From Methanolobus psychrotolerans (GTDB taxonomy: Archaea; Halobacteriota; Methanosarcinia; Methanosarcinales; Methanosarcinaceae): a stretch of 62,859 nt of DNA. The notes under the pieces were generated by a model that saw nothing but the letters and a program-made list of their open reading frames with translations, ran no database searches and was not told the origin of the DNA. The DNA is taken from contig NZ_MBKP01000016.1 in assembly GCF_002243045.1 (NCBI RefSeq), positions 1-62,859 on the forward strand. Direction: 5' to 3'. Below are positions 24,712-33,998 of this stretch, piece by piece. Every line of letters begins with the position of its first letter. Position 1 is the first letter of the stretch. Position numbers and translations under genes: made by a program.

Positions 24712-26166
24712 ATGCCTGAGGGCAAGACGCTGGAGTTCAAGCGTGATATTTCCTCGCCAAAGAACATTATCAAGACGCTTGTAGCATTTGCCAACACTGC
24801 TGGAGGGCGTTTGCTCATAGGGGTGGAGGATGACACCAGAGAGGTGCGGGGGGTAGAGAATCCCCTTGATGAGGAGGAGCGCCTGTGCGATATTATTGCT
24901 GATAATATAGCTCCACGCTTAGTGCCTAATGTGGAGTTGATGTCCGTTGAGGATAAGACCCTGCTGAGCGTGGAGGTGTATCCGAGCGGGCAGCGTCCTC
25001 ATTGGGTGAGAAAGGAAGGGCCTGATGAGGGTGTTTATGTACGACTGGGGTCTACTAACAGGAAGGCTGACCGGGAACTTATTGCAGAGTTGAAGCGTAC
25101 CTCAGCAGGTACTTCTTTTGATGAATTGCCTTTGCCTGATCTTAGTGTGGAAGCACTGGATATAGTAGCAGCAAAGGAGTTATTCAAGGGGAAGCGTGAT
25201 CTGGGTGAGCGAGAGATAGTATCTTTGAAAATGCTCACAGAGGCGCAGGGACACCTGGTTCCAACTATTGGTGGAGTGTTGCTTTTTGGGAAGGAGCGTG
25301 AAGAACGCTTTCCCGATGTCTGGATACAGTGCGGTCGTTTTGAGGGCACTACAAAAAGCGTGATTTTTGATCATATCGAGATACATGAACATTTGCCAAT
25401 AGCTGTTGAGCAGGCAATAGATTTTATTAAGAAACATTCCATGCGAGGTGCGGATCTCTCACAGATCAAACGGCGGGATGTGTGGAGTATTCCTCTTGAC
25501 ATTGTGCGTGAGGCTGTTATAAATGCGATAGTGCATGCTGATTATTCGCAGATAGGTGCTCCTTTGAGAGTTGCCATCTATGATGATAGAGTGGAGATAG
25601 AGAATCCTGGTATCCTTGTGCCAGGTATGACCGTTGAGGATGTCAAGCAAGGTGTGTCCAAGATACGCAATCGTGTTATTGCCCGTGTTTTCAGAGAACT
25701 GGGCCTTGTGGAGCAATGGGGCAGTGGTGTTCCCCGTATCTTTGAAGAGGCAGAGGCTTTGCAATTGCCAGAACCTAAGATCGAAGAGATAGGAATGAGA
25801 GTTCGTTTTACTATCTATCTGAAGGGGTCAGCGATCAGGCCTCCATATAAGGGACCAAGTGGGGACCAAGTGGGGACCAAGTGGGGACCAAGTAGGGACC
25901 AAGTAGGGACCATGTTTGAATTAACTACAGAGCATATCAAGGTCTTGCATGCCTGCATTGAAGATTCCGGGATACTGGAACTGATGAGCGTTACCGAGCG
26001 CAGTAACAGGACCAAGTTCAGGAATAATGTCCTGGTCCCATTATTGTCGAATGATCTTATCGAAATGACCATCCCCGAAAAACCCCGCAGCAGCAAGCAG
26101 AAATACCGCCTGACGCCCAAAGGCCGCGCATTCTTAGCCCAGGAAAAGAAGGTGAAGAAAGAATGA
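24712..26166 (+). CDS. AlbA_2 / RecG-like ATP-binding regulator inserted in pglX
   Basis: 484 residues of the COG2865 type. An AlbA_2 DNA-binding/Schlafen-like domain opens the protein (EGKTLEFKRD, then FANTAGGRLLIGVEDD at about 25-40), followed by a GHKL-like ATP-binding segment (REAVINAIVHADY, DRVEIENPGILVPGM, RELGLVEQWGSGVPRIFEE). After residue ~379 comes a linker coded by six 11-bp repeats, then a winged-helix tail (YRLTPKGRAFL). Similar genes occur between the M and S genes of type I restriction systems; here one sits between the two parts of pglX, 29 bp after the first. It may regulate modification or act as a separate effector. The stop overlaps the next ATG (ATGA). Confidence 0.8.
   Translation: MPEGKTLEFKRDISSPKNIIKTLVAFANTAGGRLLIGVEDDTREVRGVENPLDEEERLCDIIADNIAPRLVPNVELMSVEDKTLLSVEVYPSGQRPHWVRKEGPDEGVYVRLGSTNRKADRELIAELKRTSAGTSFDELPLPDLSVEALDIVAAKELFKGKRDLGEREIVSLKMLTEAQGHLVPTIGGVLLFGKEREERFPDVWIQCGRFEGTTKSVIFDHIEIHEHLPIAVEQAIDFIKKHSMRGADLSQIKRRDVWSIPLDIVREAVINAIVHADYSQIGAPLRVAIYDDRVEIENPGILVPGMTVEDVKQGVSKIRNRVIARVFRELGLVEQWGSGVPRIFEEAEALQLPEPKIEEIGMRVRFTIYLKGSAIRPPYKGPSGDQVGTKWGPSRDQVGTMFELTTEHIKVLHACIEDSGILELMSVTERSNRTKFRNNVLVPLLSNDLIEMTIPEKPRSSKQKYRLTPKGRAFLAQEKKVKKE
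25850..25915 (+). repeat. six 11-bp tandem repeats inside the AlbA_2 gene
   Basis: Consecutive units of (A/G)GGGACCAAGT fill 66 bp: one AGGGACCAAGT, three GGGGACCAAGT, one AGGGACCAAGT and a last AGGGACCATGT. Because 11 is not a multiple of 3, each unit is read in a new frame (GPS, GDQV, GTKW...). Loss or gain of one or two units would shift the frame and remove the winged-helix tail; three units would not. Confidence 0.9.
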
Positions 26167-26642
26167 CCTTCCGACACCATGTTAGTGAACTTGTTGCCAT
26201 AAATGGCACTAAGTCATGGCCCAAGTCACAGTCTAAGTTACGGCCCGAGTCGGGACCAAGTGGGGACCATGTAGGGACTAAGTCAGGACCCAGTTGGGAC
26301 CAAGTAATATTCAAATCACCGACCCAGTTATCGACCCAGTCGCCGACCCAGTTGCATAAGATTTCCTTGCCGAACTATTGTATCAGATCTGTTACCGATC
26401 AAGTAGGCGAACAAGTAACCGAACATGTAATCGAACAAGTATCCGCTACAAACCACAGAGGACACAGAGATATTGCAGATGAAATCACAAATCTGCAAAT
26501 TTGTCACAAGCCATGTGATGAATTGACCACTCAACAGATGATCTATACAATTCGCTACCCAATGGGTAACGAATTAAACACTGCTTTTAATCCTCAGCTT
26601 GATCACATTGTAGTCAAAATAGAGGTTAATTATGACAACTGA
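26163..26642 (+). CDS. repeat-rich reading frame between the two pglX parts
   Basis: 159 codons that start in an ATGA overlap with the AlbA_2 stop and end 11 bp inside the second pglX part, so translational coupling is plausible. The first half is built from degenerate 11-12-bp repeats related to those in the AlbA_2 gene; the middle reads [19 protein letters not shown], the V-x-x-Q repeat typical of AlbA_2-family linkers. The rest is unrecognised. It may be the decayed tail of a second AlbA_2 gene or a spacer kept open to couple translation. No catalytic motif is seen. Confidence 0.4.
   Translation: MTFRHHVSELVAINGTKSWPKSQSKLRPESGPSGDHVGTKSGPSWDQVIFKSPTQLSTQSPTQLHKISLPNYCIRSVTDQVGEQVTEHVIEQVSATNHRGHRDIADEITNLQICHKPCDELTTQQMIYTIRYPMGNELNTAFNPQLDHIVVKIEVNYDN
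26206..26445 (+). repeat. degenerate 11-12-bp repeat array
   Basis: From about 26206 to 26357 are imperfect units such as CGGGACCAAGT, GGGGACCATGT, AGGGACTAAGT, TGGGACCAAGT and CGCCGACCCAGT. A second set of 12-bp units (GTAGGCGAACAA type) lies at about 26391-26445. They match the array at 25850-25915 and show how 12-bp in-phase units (V-x-x-Q) and 11-bp units interchange. Confidence 0.75.
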
Positions 26643-28284
26643 TAATAATTCATCAACCACCCCCGTCCCCAATTTCTATCGCGCCTCTGCGGCTGATTTC
26701 AAGAAGATTCCCGGAAGTCCGATTGCTTACTGGACTACTGAGAGAGTTAGAAGCATCTTTGAGGAAAATCCCTTAATTGAAAACAAAGCACTTCCTAAGC
26801 AGGGGTCAACAATTGGAGATAACGATCGTTTTCTGAGGGTCTGGTATGAAATATCTTTTCCATGGAAGCCGAAATGGATAAAATGTGTAAAGGGTGGAGA
26901 TTATCGCCGTTGGTTCGGAAATTGTCTTTATCTTGTAAATTGGGGAGAAAACGGTCAAGAAATTAAATCGACAGGTAGAGCTACTATCAGAAATTCGGAT
27001 TATCTTTTTGAACCCGGTATTGAATGGAGTCGTATTTCTAGTGCAATTACGTCCTTCCGATTGATGCAAAGTGGTTTTTTTCATGAAAGCGCCAGTGGTG
27101 TAGCATTTCCCCCAATAGATGATTGCAAAACTGTCCTTGGATTGTTTAATACGACGATTTCAAGATATTTTCTTGGAATGTTGAATCAAACCTTAACTTT
27201 TCAGTCAGGTGACATTTCAAGAATTCCTTACATAAAAGTTGATTGCGATGCTAATGTCGAAAACTTAATTAGTTTTGCAAAATCCGACTGGGACTCCTAC
27301 GAAACCTCCTGGGACTTCACCACCCTACCCCTCCTCCAACCCGAATACCACCAGTCAACCCTCCGCGAAACCTACACCAAACTCCGCACCCACTGGAAAG
27401 AAATGACACTGGAGATGCAGCGGCTGGAGGAAGAGAACAACCGCATTTTCATAGAAGCCTACGGCTTGCAGGATGAACTCACACCTGAAGTGCCATTTTC
27501 GGAAATCACACTGACATGCAACCCGCATTATCGCTATAATGGAGATAGAAGTGAGGATGAACTGGAAGTATTGCTGCTTACGGATACGATAAAGGAGTTC
27601 ATCTCCTATGCTGTTGGCTGCATGTTCGGGCGGTCTTCGCTGGACAAACCGGGGTTGGTGCTTGCAAACCAGGGTGAGAAGATAGGAGATTATCTGGAAC
27701 AGGTGCCAGAGCCTAGCTTTATGCCGGACAGAGATAACATTATACCCATACTTGAAGACGAGTACTTCGAGGATGACATTGTGGGCAGGTTCAAGGAGTT
27801 TCTGAAGGTGACGTTTGGAGAAGAAACGCTTTCCGAGAATCTGGATTTCATTGCAGAGGCTCTTGGCGGTAATGGAAAGAAGTCCTCGGAGGCTGTGATA
27901 AGGGACTATTTCCTGAAGTCGTTCTACAAGGACCATGTGAAGATGTACAAGAAACGACCCATCTACTGGCTGTTCAGCTCAGGCAAGGGCAGGGCTTTTA
28001 ATGCGCTGATTTACATGCACAGGTACAATAAGGAGACGCTGGCAATGATGAGGACGGATTATCTGCTGGAGCTTGAAGGGAAGCTGGATGCTAAGAGGGA
28101 GATGATCAAAGCGGATATTGGGAAGGATGCTCAGGAGAAGGCGAGGTTGGGGAAGATGATCGACGAGATCATGGCTTATGATGAGGTGCTGAAGAACAAG
28201 GCTGATGAGTATATTGAGATCGATCTGGATGATGGGGTTGTGGTGAATTATGGGAAGTTTGAGGGGTTGGTGGAGAAGATATGA
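26632..28284 (+). CDS. pglX: BREX PglX, C-terminal (target-recognition) polypeptide
   Basis: 550 residues that continue Pgl[26 protein letters not shown] is the family sequence expected shortly after the end of the N-terminal polypeptide, and the ending [16 protein letters not shown] is the usual PglX C-terminus. The region 26700-27300 is more A+T-rich than its flanks and probably holds the variable target-recognition domain. A proper ATG (26632) overlaps the preceding frame by 11 bp. The stop overlaps the gajA start (ATGA). It lacks the NPPY motif and so cannot methylate alone; it would need the first polypeptide. Confidence 0.85.
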   Translation: MTTDNNSSTTPVPNFYRASAADFKKIPGSPIAYWTTERVRSIFEENPLIENKALPKQGSTIGDNDRFLRVWYEISFPWKPKWIKCVKGGDYRRWFGNCLYLVNWGENGQEIKSTGRATIRNSDYLFEPGIEWSRISSAITSFRLMQSGFFHESASGVAFPPIDDCKTVLGLFNTTISRYFLGMLNQTLTFQSGDISRIPYIKVDCDANVENLISFAKSDWDSYETSWDFTTLPLLQPEYHQSTLRETYTKLRTHWKEMTLEMQRLEEENNRIFIEAYGLQDELTPEVPFSEITLTCNPHYRYNGDRSEDELEVLLLTDTIKEFISYAVGCMFGRSSLDKPGLVLANQGEKIGDYLEQVPEPSFMPDRDNIIPILEDEYFEDDIVGRFKEFLKVTFGEETLSENLDFIAEALGGNGKKSSEAVIRDYFLKSFYKDHVKMYKKRPIYWLFSSGKGRAFNALIYMHRYNKETLAMMRTDYLLELEGKLDAKREMIKADIGKDAQEKARLGKMIDEIMAYDEVLKNKADEYIEIDLDDGVVVNYGKFEGLVEKI

Positions 28285-30320
28285 TTCTTAAAAACGCTTA
28301 CATCGAAAATTTTAGGAACATCAAAGAGTTGAAAATAGAATTTTCAAAATTAACAGTAATTGTAGGTGAGAATAACATCGGAAAAACTACAGTACTAAAA
28401 GCGATTAACAAGATACTAAAAATGGGGGAAAGTCCACGCAGAGTTAGATTTTCAGAAGAAGATTTCTACATAGACACAAAGACAAATGAAAGAAGTCAGA
28501 AGATTGTAATTGAATTAACTTTTTCAGAATTATGTGAATCGGAGAAGAGTGCTTTTGTCTGGGCAGGTATAAACTTAGATAATGATGAAATAGCTGTTCG
28601 TCTTGAAGCAAAATGGGAAGAATTGAATAATGATGCTAGTGTGGAAATATATTTTGTTAGAACCGATGATATTGATGATGAAAAAGGTGAACATGTTTCT
28701 TTGGCAGATAAAACATATATTCCATTTTACTACATAGATGCTTATAGGGATCTTTGGAAAGAAGTGAATTCCTCTAAAGGTGATTTGAAGCAGATTTTTA
28801 AGGAGCATAACAAACACTATTTGAAACCCTTAAATGAGCAAATTACTCTAGCAACAAAAAATATCGATGACTATCTTGTCAATTATTCTAAATCAGAAGA
28901 TCCCAACATCATAACTGCATTAGAAGAGATTAAAGATGATTTAGAATCTTCAAGTTCAGATCTTATTCATAAGGAAGAGATACTTCAAATTTATATTTCA
29001 GGTATAAAAGAGGATATAAAAACTTTAACCCCAAAAGATGAAGGTTTGTTAAATAAAATATTAAACATATTAATCAGCATTTACCATAAAATAGGGATAC
29101 AACTATCAATCGAGAAATTGCAACTCAAAGTCAACAATTTGGATGAAATAACCAAAATAAAAGCAAATTTGCAAGAAAACTTATCCATATTTGTTCCGAA
29201 TAATGATATAAGTGTGGAATTAGGAAAGATTGACGAATCAACGTTGTTTGATGAAAACAATATTTGTGTGGAAGATATTTCAATCTTTAACCAAGGTAGT
29301 GGTTTCCAAGGATCATTTGTAATTGCTTTAAAATTAAGCAGATTATTTACTCAGTTAATGTTTTCTGATGAATCAGCTAAAAGTCTAATAATTGGAATAG
29401 AAGAACCAGAAGCCCACATGCATCCACATCTTCAGCGAAGTTTTATAAAAAAGCTAAAAATGAGGCAAAACAAGTTACATGAAGATGGTTACACTGTTCA
29501 GATAATAATTACTACACATTCACCATCAATTTTATCACGAATTGATAAATCAGAAATCGTTCTTTTGAAGAAGGAAAATGATGGAATTTGCAAATCCATT
29601 TCCTTTGATACTAATTTCATAGAGGAAATCAAAAGAGACACGTCTCCTGGGCAAATCAAACATTTTGACTACATATTCCGCATGTATCCTGAAATATTTC
29701 TTTCTAGAGCTGTAATCATTGTCGAAGGTAAAACTGAATTTGGTGCACTACCTGAATTTGCAAAAATAATTGAGAATGTTGATCTTGACGAATTGGGCCT
29801 ATCAATTATTAATGCAGAAGGCAAAGATGCAATAAAACCTCTCTATATAATTCTTAATAAATTCATTAAATGCGTTGCTATTAGGGACAACGAAGGTACC
29901 AATTCTGATGAAGATTTAATTGCTGATTTAAATGAAGCTTATTATAAAACAAGTTATAAAGACTATGAAGAAGAACTGGTTCATTCTGTAGAACCATTAA
30001 AGTTAGTAAAGATTCTAATTGAAATGAATGAAAAACCCGATAACTTCTATTTGCATCGTATTTATATGCATATTCCTGCAACAAGAGGGTTGAGTAGAGA
30101 AGAAGTTTTAGAATGCTGGGATTCCATTGATTTCAATCCTTTTTTGGAAGAGATGAACGATTCAATTGAAGATGAGTTTCTTAAAAGTTTAAAAGAAGAC
30201 TACAAGACATCACTTTCAGCTTCAATTGTTTCCTCTAAATTGAGTGAAGACGAGATTCCAAGTTGCTACAAAAATGTATTGTTAAAAGCAAAAGAGTTGG
30301 TGCTTGAAAATGAAAGATGA
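28281..30320 (+). CDS. gajA: Gabija GajA-like OLD-family ATPase/TOPRIM nuclease
   Basis: 679 residues. The ABC-type ATPase part has Walker [10 protein letters not shown] (28-36), Walker [12 protein letters not shown] and the H-loop TTHSPSIL. The TOPRIM part begins [15 protein letters not shown] (Glu at about 483) and has AIRDNEG as the second acidic site, the layout of OLD nucleases and GajA, which cuts DNA when nucleotide levels fall. It is longer than Bacillus GajA (about 580), with extra helical sequence between Walker A and the signature region. Its start overlaps the pglX stop and its end overlaps gajB, so Gabija is translated as part of the BREX operon. The very A+T-rich sequence suggests separate acquisition. 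Confidence 0.85.
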   Translation: MILKNAYIENFRNIKELKIEFSKLTVIVGENNIGKTTVLKAINKILKMGESPRRVRFSEEDFYIDTKTNERSQKIVIELTFSELCESEKSAFVWAGINLDNDEIAVRLEAKWEELNNDASVEIYFVRTDDIDDEKGEHVSLADKTYIPFYYIDAYRDLWKEVNSSKGDLKQIFKEHNKHYLKPLNEQITLATKNIDDYLVNYSKSEDPNIITALEEIKDDLESSSSDLIHKEEILQIYISGIKEDIKTLTPKDEGLLNKILNILISIYHKIGIQLSIEKLQLKVNNLDEITKIKANLQENLSIFVPNNDISVELGKIDESTLFDENNICVEDISIFNQGSGFQGSFVIALKLSRLFTQLMFSDESAKSLIIGIEEPEAHMHPHLQRSFIKKLKMRQNKLHEDGYTVQIIITTHSPSILSRIDKSEIVLLKKENDGICKSISFDTNFIEEIKRDTSPGQIKHFDYIFRMYPEIFLSRAVIIVEGKTEFGALPEFAKIIENVDLDELGLSIINAEGKDAIKPLYIILNKFIKCVAIRDNEGTNSDEDLIADLNEAYYKTSYKDYEEELVHSVEPLKLVKILIEMNEKPDNFYLHRIYMHIPATRGLSREEVLECWDSIDFNPFLEEMNDSIEDEFLKSLKEDYKTSLSASIVSSKLSEDEIPSCYKNVLLKAKELVLENER

Positions 30321-32085
30321 CTCTCAATTGAAAGCAATTTATCATCCAGTTGAATCATCTGCTTTTGTGACAGCTCCTCCAGGATATGGTAAAACATACG
30401 TTATGACTAAAAGGATTGAATATTTAATTTCAGAAGGTGCTGTGAAACTTCCTCATAAACTTCTTGCTTTAACATTTTCAAATGCCGCTGCAGATCAGAT
30501 GAAAAAGCGAATAAAAACAAACATACCTCAATGTGAGAATTATGTTGACGTAATGACCTTTCACACGTTTGCATATAAGCTTTTAAGATGCTATGGAAAT
30601 CACGTTGGTCTGAAAAGGAAATTCTCAATACTTAATGAGAGAACTAAATATCAATATAAAAGTGATTACTATAATTCAGAGATATCTGGAGAATCATCAG
30701 ATTACTGGGGAAGAAGAGTTTCTTCCTTTATCTCGGGTTACAATGAGTGGTATAATACTAAATATTTACAGGGGAATTCTGTGTACGAAGTTCCTGGACA
30801 AGACATATATGATAAATTAAATAATTCAATGAAAGAGGATTTAATCAATGAATACACCATTGATTTTGATAATTTATTATTCAAATCTATTGAATTACTA
30901 GAAACTAATGAAATCATCAAGAATCTTATTTTTAACAAATATTCTTTTCTATTAGCAGATGAATTTCAAGATACGAACCATGCTCAATATACTCTATTTA
31001 AACAAATAGCTACAAACACATTTAGTGAAAAAAAGAGAGTCTATGTTTTAGGTGATAAACGACAATCAATAATGAGATTTCAAGGTGCAAATCCAGATAA
31101 TATTGATTTTTTAATAGAGGATTTTGGTTGTGAACCACTTGAACTGGAAATAAATCACCGTACTGACTCAGAGAATATTTCAACTTTAACTTCAAAACTG
31201 CGGGATTCATCCTTTGTTGTTAGCAAACCCCAACATATATTGTACATAAACGAATCTGTAGAAGATGAAATGAATCGAATCGTCGACTACATTTCATATC
31301 TATCAAAAAACGAAGTTAAGTTGCATGACATTTGCGTATTGTTTCCACATAAAGCAACTTCGTCTGTACTAAAACAATACTTGGAACAAGGAGATATTGA
31401 TTATATTGATATAACTGACTTTAAAGTAGATTCTATTTGCAAAAATTATTCTGAACTAATAAAAGAAATTGAGCAGTACATAAATGACAAAAAATTTACA
31501 GGATCAGTAAGTTCTATAGTTAATGAATTAATCCACAAATATTATTCTTCTGAGCAAAATAATATAGTACTCAAAACTTTCCGTGATTTTTCGAGGATTT
31601 TTGATGGAGGCAATTATTCATCTTTCAAAACTTGGGAACGCCTACAAGAGTTTTATAATTATTTCCAAATGGAAATTGATTGGAGTACTATCATCAAATC
31701 CCATGTTAAAAACAAACTATATTTATCAACAATACATAGTTCAAAAGGCTTAGAATTCGATTATGTATTTATGTTTGGAATCACTCATCACAGAATGCCA
31801 TTTTTTACAAAATGCTTCCCTTGTCAAGACTTTAGGAGTCCTAAAAGGGTTGATGTAACTGAGTCAAAAGACTTGTTTTATGTGGGTGTAAGCAGAGCTA
31901 TTAAAGACGTAATTTTCTTTTTTAGTCAACAGGATGAACAAAATCTTACTAAAACAACAAGAAAAATAAGTTGCGTGTTTAAGGATGCAATTGATTGTTT
32001 AAAATTCATAGATTACTCTAATAACGAATATAGTTTCGAAGATGGATTTGTTCAAGATTTGTTTTGTCAACCTAGATGTCAATAA
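30310..32085 (+). CDS. gajB: Gabija GajB-like UvrD helicase
   Basis: 591 residues. Superfamily 1 motifs: Walker A TAPPGYGKTYV (21-31), MTFHTFAYKLL, LADEFQDTNHAQ, LGDKRQSIMRFQGA, LEINHRTDS and TIHSSKGLEFDYVFM, then YVGVSRAIKDV. It matches GajB, which joins GajA in a large complex and is thought to sense DNA ends and use nucleotides. ATG 30310 overlaps gajA by 11 bp; a TTG six bases earlier is less likely. The pairing with an OLD-type nuclease is the main reason for the Gabija call. Lone UvrD helicases look similar, but the coupling supports it. Confidence 0.82.
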   Translation: MKDDSQLKAIYHPVESSAFVTAPPGYGKTYVMTKRIEYLISEGAVKLPHKLLALTFSNAAADQMKKRIKTNIPQCENYVDVMTFHTFAYKLLRCYGNHVGLKRKFSILNERTKYQYKSDYYNSEISGESSDYWGRRVSSFISGYNEWYNTKYLQGNSVYEVPGQDIYDKLNNSMKEDLINEYTIDFDNLLFKSIELLETNEIIKNLIFNKYSFLLADEFQDTNHAQYTLFKQIATNTFSEKKRVYVLGDKRQSIMRFQGANPDNIDFLIEDFGCEPLELEINHRTDSENISTLTSKLRDSSFVVSKPQHILYINESVEDEMNRIVDYISYLSKNEVKLHDICVLFPHKATSSVLKQYLEQGDIDYIDITDFKVDSICKNYSELIKEIEQYINDKKFTGSVSSIVNELIHKYYSSEQNNIVLKTFRDFSRIFDGGNYSSFKTWERLQEFYNYFQMEIDWSTIIKSHVKNKLYLSTIHSSKGLEFDYVFMFGITHHRMPFFTKCFPCQDFRSPKRVDVTESKDLFYVGVSRAIKDVIFFFSQQDEQNLTKTTRKISCVFKDAIDCLKFIDYSNNEYSFEDGFVQDLFCQPRCQ

Positions 32086-32120
32086 CTACTCTTTATGAAT
32101 GTAAAATGAAATAATTGAAA

Positions 32121-33795
32121 CCTGACTTCCCATTGAATTAGGCACATATTCCAAGTGCACATAATATCTCCTTTTGTTTTTTTGTCCTTTCCATAACAAT
32201 TTGTTCTCCTTCTGCAAGAAGGAGAATTTTGTTCTTTTCAAGCTGCATGATCAAGCTTTCAACAGAGAACTTTTTGTTGAGGTTGGCCTCTTTCATTTCC
32301 TTCATCAGCTTCATTCTAATGATCAAAGAAACAAAACAAATGAACAAATACCCTTTGAAAGTACTGTTTTTCCTGACATTGGCTGGTGTAACTTCTATGT
32401 AATTTTTAAGTGAATAGAACCCCTTCTCAACTATATCCTTGCTTCTGTAAAGCGACAGACACTCATCCCACTCCAGATTTCCCCTATACAGCAGAATGAA
32501 TTTTCCCATCTTGTTTACTCTTTGGGACACTGCATTCTTCTTTACTGTAATTTCAAACTTGTTGTCCTTAACTTTCCATGTCAAATACGAAGCATATCTC
32601 TTTGCCACACTAATGAACACCGTTTTAGGATCCATCCAAGGTCTTAATTCTGCCTTCTCAAGCATTTCAAGTGTTGCATGAAGGCCCTTGAAAAAACTAT
32701 TTCTTTCCTGTTGCTCTCGCTTTTGATCGTAATAAGCATAACCCTTTACGTTCAGTTCTCCAATGTTGAGGTCTATTTGCATCGTGAAAACAGGTTCCCC
32801 TTCGTAGACGTTGAGGTTTTGTGGTTCATATATCGTTTTGTGTATCTCAGACATTTTTTCCTTCACATTTTTAATCGTTTGTGAAGGCGGAACTATGAAG
32901 GAGAGATCGTTGGATACAAGTGATTCTATGTTAGCTGTTGAAAAGAATCCTTTGTCCATGATCAAAGTATAATCATGAACTCCCTCCTGCTGAAGCTTCT
33001 TGATCGTGTTTTTCAATGTAGTTACATCCGATATGCTTCCAGGATACAGGTCGTACATCAGAGGAATCCCTTTTTCCTTATCCACGATCATCGAGAAGTT
33101 TATTTGTGGCAGTTCAAGGTTGTCTCTGTTATAACCATACTCCAGGAGGCTGATCATCTGTGAATAAGTCGAAATGGAGGTGATGTCATAAATGAGAGTG
33201 TTGGAAGTGCATATCTCTTTTATCAAGGACCTTGAGAAATCAATATGTACAGCACTATTTCCAATTGAGTCCAGAAGGTTTGAGATGGATTGGGAAGATA
33301 GAGGCAGCTCTGGATGGTCCTTAGAGAGAATAGTACCTTCATACCATTCCTCAATATGATCATATGCCAGCGGCTTTATTATGTGGTTCATCGCAAGGGT
33401 CAGGATCGACCACGCTTGTTTTTCTGTGAAGGTTCTGCTAAGCAGCAGATCAAGTTTTAGCTCCTCAACTATTTTTAAGAGGGGAAGGTACTCTCCATAG
33501 GAGAGTACCTTTTCAGGGATGGATATCAGTGGTTTCTTTTGAGAGCGGACTTTTAGTGGTTGATCATTCACAAGTTTCCCAAGATACTTGCTCTTCTGTC
33601 GGATTTTCTTTTGTACAGGATCGTAATAGGGCGTGATCTCATAGAGGTATTCGATTCCCTTTATGACTTTGACTCTTGTAAACGATTTCATTGTGCATAA
33701 TAATTAGGCACATAATAATAAATACTTTTCGCTAAGAGAAGAAACGAAAAAAGAGTAAAAAGCAGGAGTTGTGCCTAACTTATTGGGAAGTCAGG
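32121..33795 (-). mobile_element. complete IS1634-type insertion sequence, 1675 bp
   Basis: The ends are 25-bp inverted repeats (32121-32145 and 33771-33795) that match at 22 of 25 positions and begin CCTGACTTCCCA. They are flanked by a perfect 6-bp direct repeat TTGAAA (32115-32120 and 33796-33801), the target duplication. The intact transposase and perfect duplication point to a recent insertion. It sits between gajB and the dGTPase gene, without breaking a gene. Confidence 0.92.
32138..33691 (-). CDS. IS1634/IS4-type DDE transposase
   Basis: 517 residues, intact. The N-terminal part (YLYEITPYYDPVQKKIRQKSKYLGKL) is typical of IS1634-type transposases. DDE residues are likely the Asp in TLIYDITSIST, the Asp in YTLIMDKGFFS and the Glu in KDIVEKGFYSLKN (the Y-(2)-R-(3)-E-(6)-K type motif reads YRSKDIVEKGFYSLK). 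It moves the element by cut and paste. The gene fills the element and is opposite to the BREX genes, so its insertion may weaken transcription of the genes downstream. Confidence 0.88.
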   Translation of the reverse strand: MKSFTRVKVIKGIEYLYEITPYYDPVQKKIRQKSKYLGKLVNDQPLKVRSQKKPLISIPEKVLSYGEYLPLLKIVEELKLDLLLSRTFTEKQAWSILTLAMNHIIKPLAYDHIEEWYEGTILSKDHPELPLSSQSISNLLDSIGNSAVHIDFSRSLIKEICTSNTLIYDITSISTYSQMISLLEYGYNRDNLELPQINFSMIVDKEKGIPLMYDLYPGSISDVTTLKNTIKKLQQEGVHDYTLIMDKGFFSTANIESLVSNDLSFIVPPSQTIKNVKEKMSEIHKTIYEPQNLNVYEGEPVFTMQIDLNIGELNVKGYAYYDQKREQQERNSFFKGLHATLEMLEKAELRPWMDPKTVFISVAKRYASYLTWKVKDNKFEITVKKNAVSQRVNKMGKFILLYRGNLEWDECLSLYRSKDIVEKGFYSLKNYIEVTPANVRKNSTFKGYLFICFVSLIIRMKLMKEMKEANLNKKFSVESLIMQLEKNKILLLAEGEQIVMERTKKQKEILCALGICA

Positions 33796-33998
33796 TTGAA
33801 AAGAAAGAACATTGTCTTCATGTAATAACAAAGATTGATTGTCTATGTGACAGACTAAACAGAGGAATAATGTGTTGTACTCGGGTTTATGAGACTGAAA
33901 CCTTCAAATTTGTAAAGAGATTAGATGTTTGAAGTAGACGTTAACAAAAAGACTCTGGACGTGAGTTTAAAGATTATTTAAATGGTTGTGAAAAAGAT

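Noticed and set aside
25850-26445. Repeat arrays considered as a CRISPR
   Set aside because: Units are 11-12 bp, contiguous, without unique spacers, and lie in coding frames; they are protein-linker repeats.
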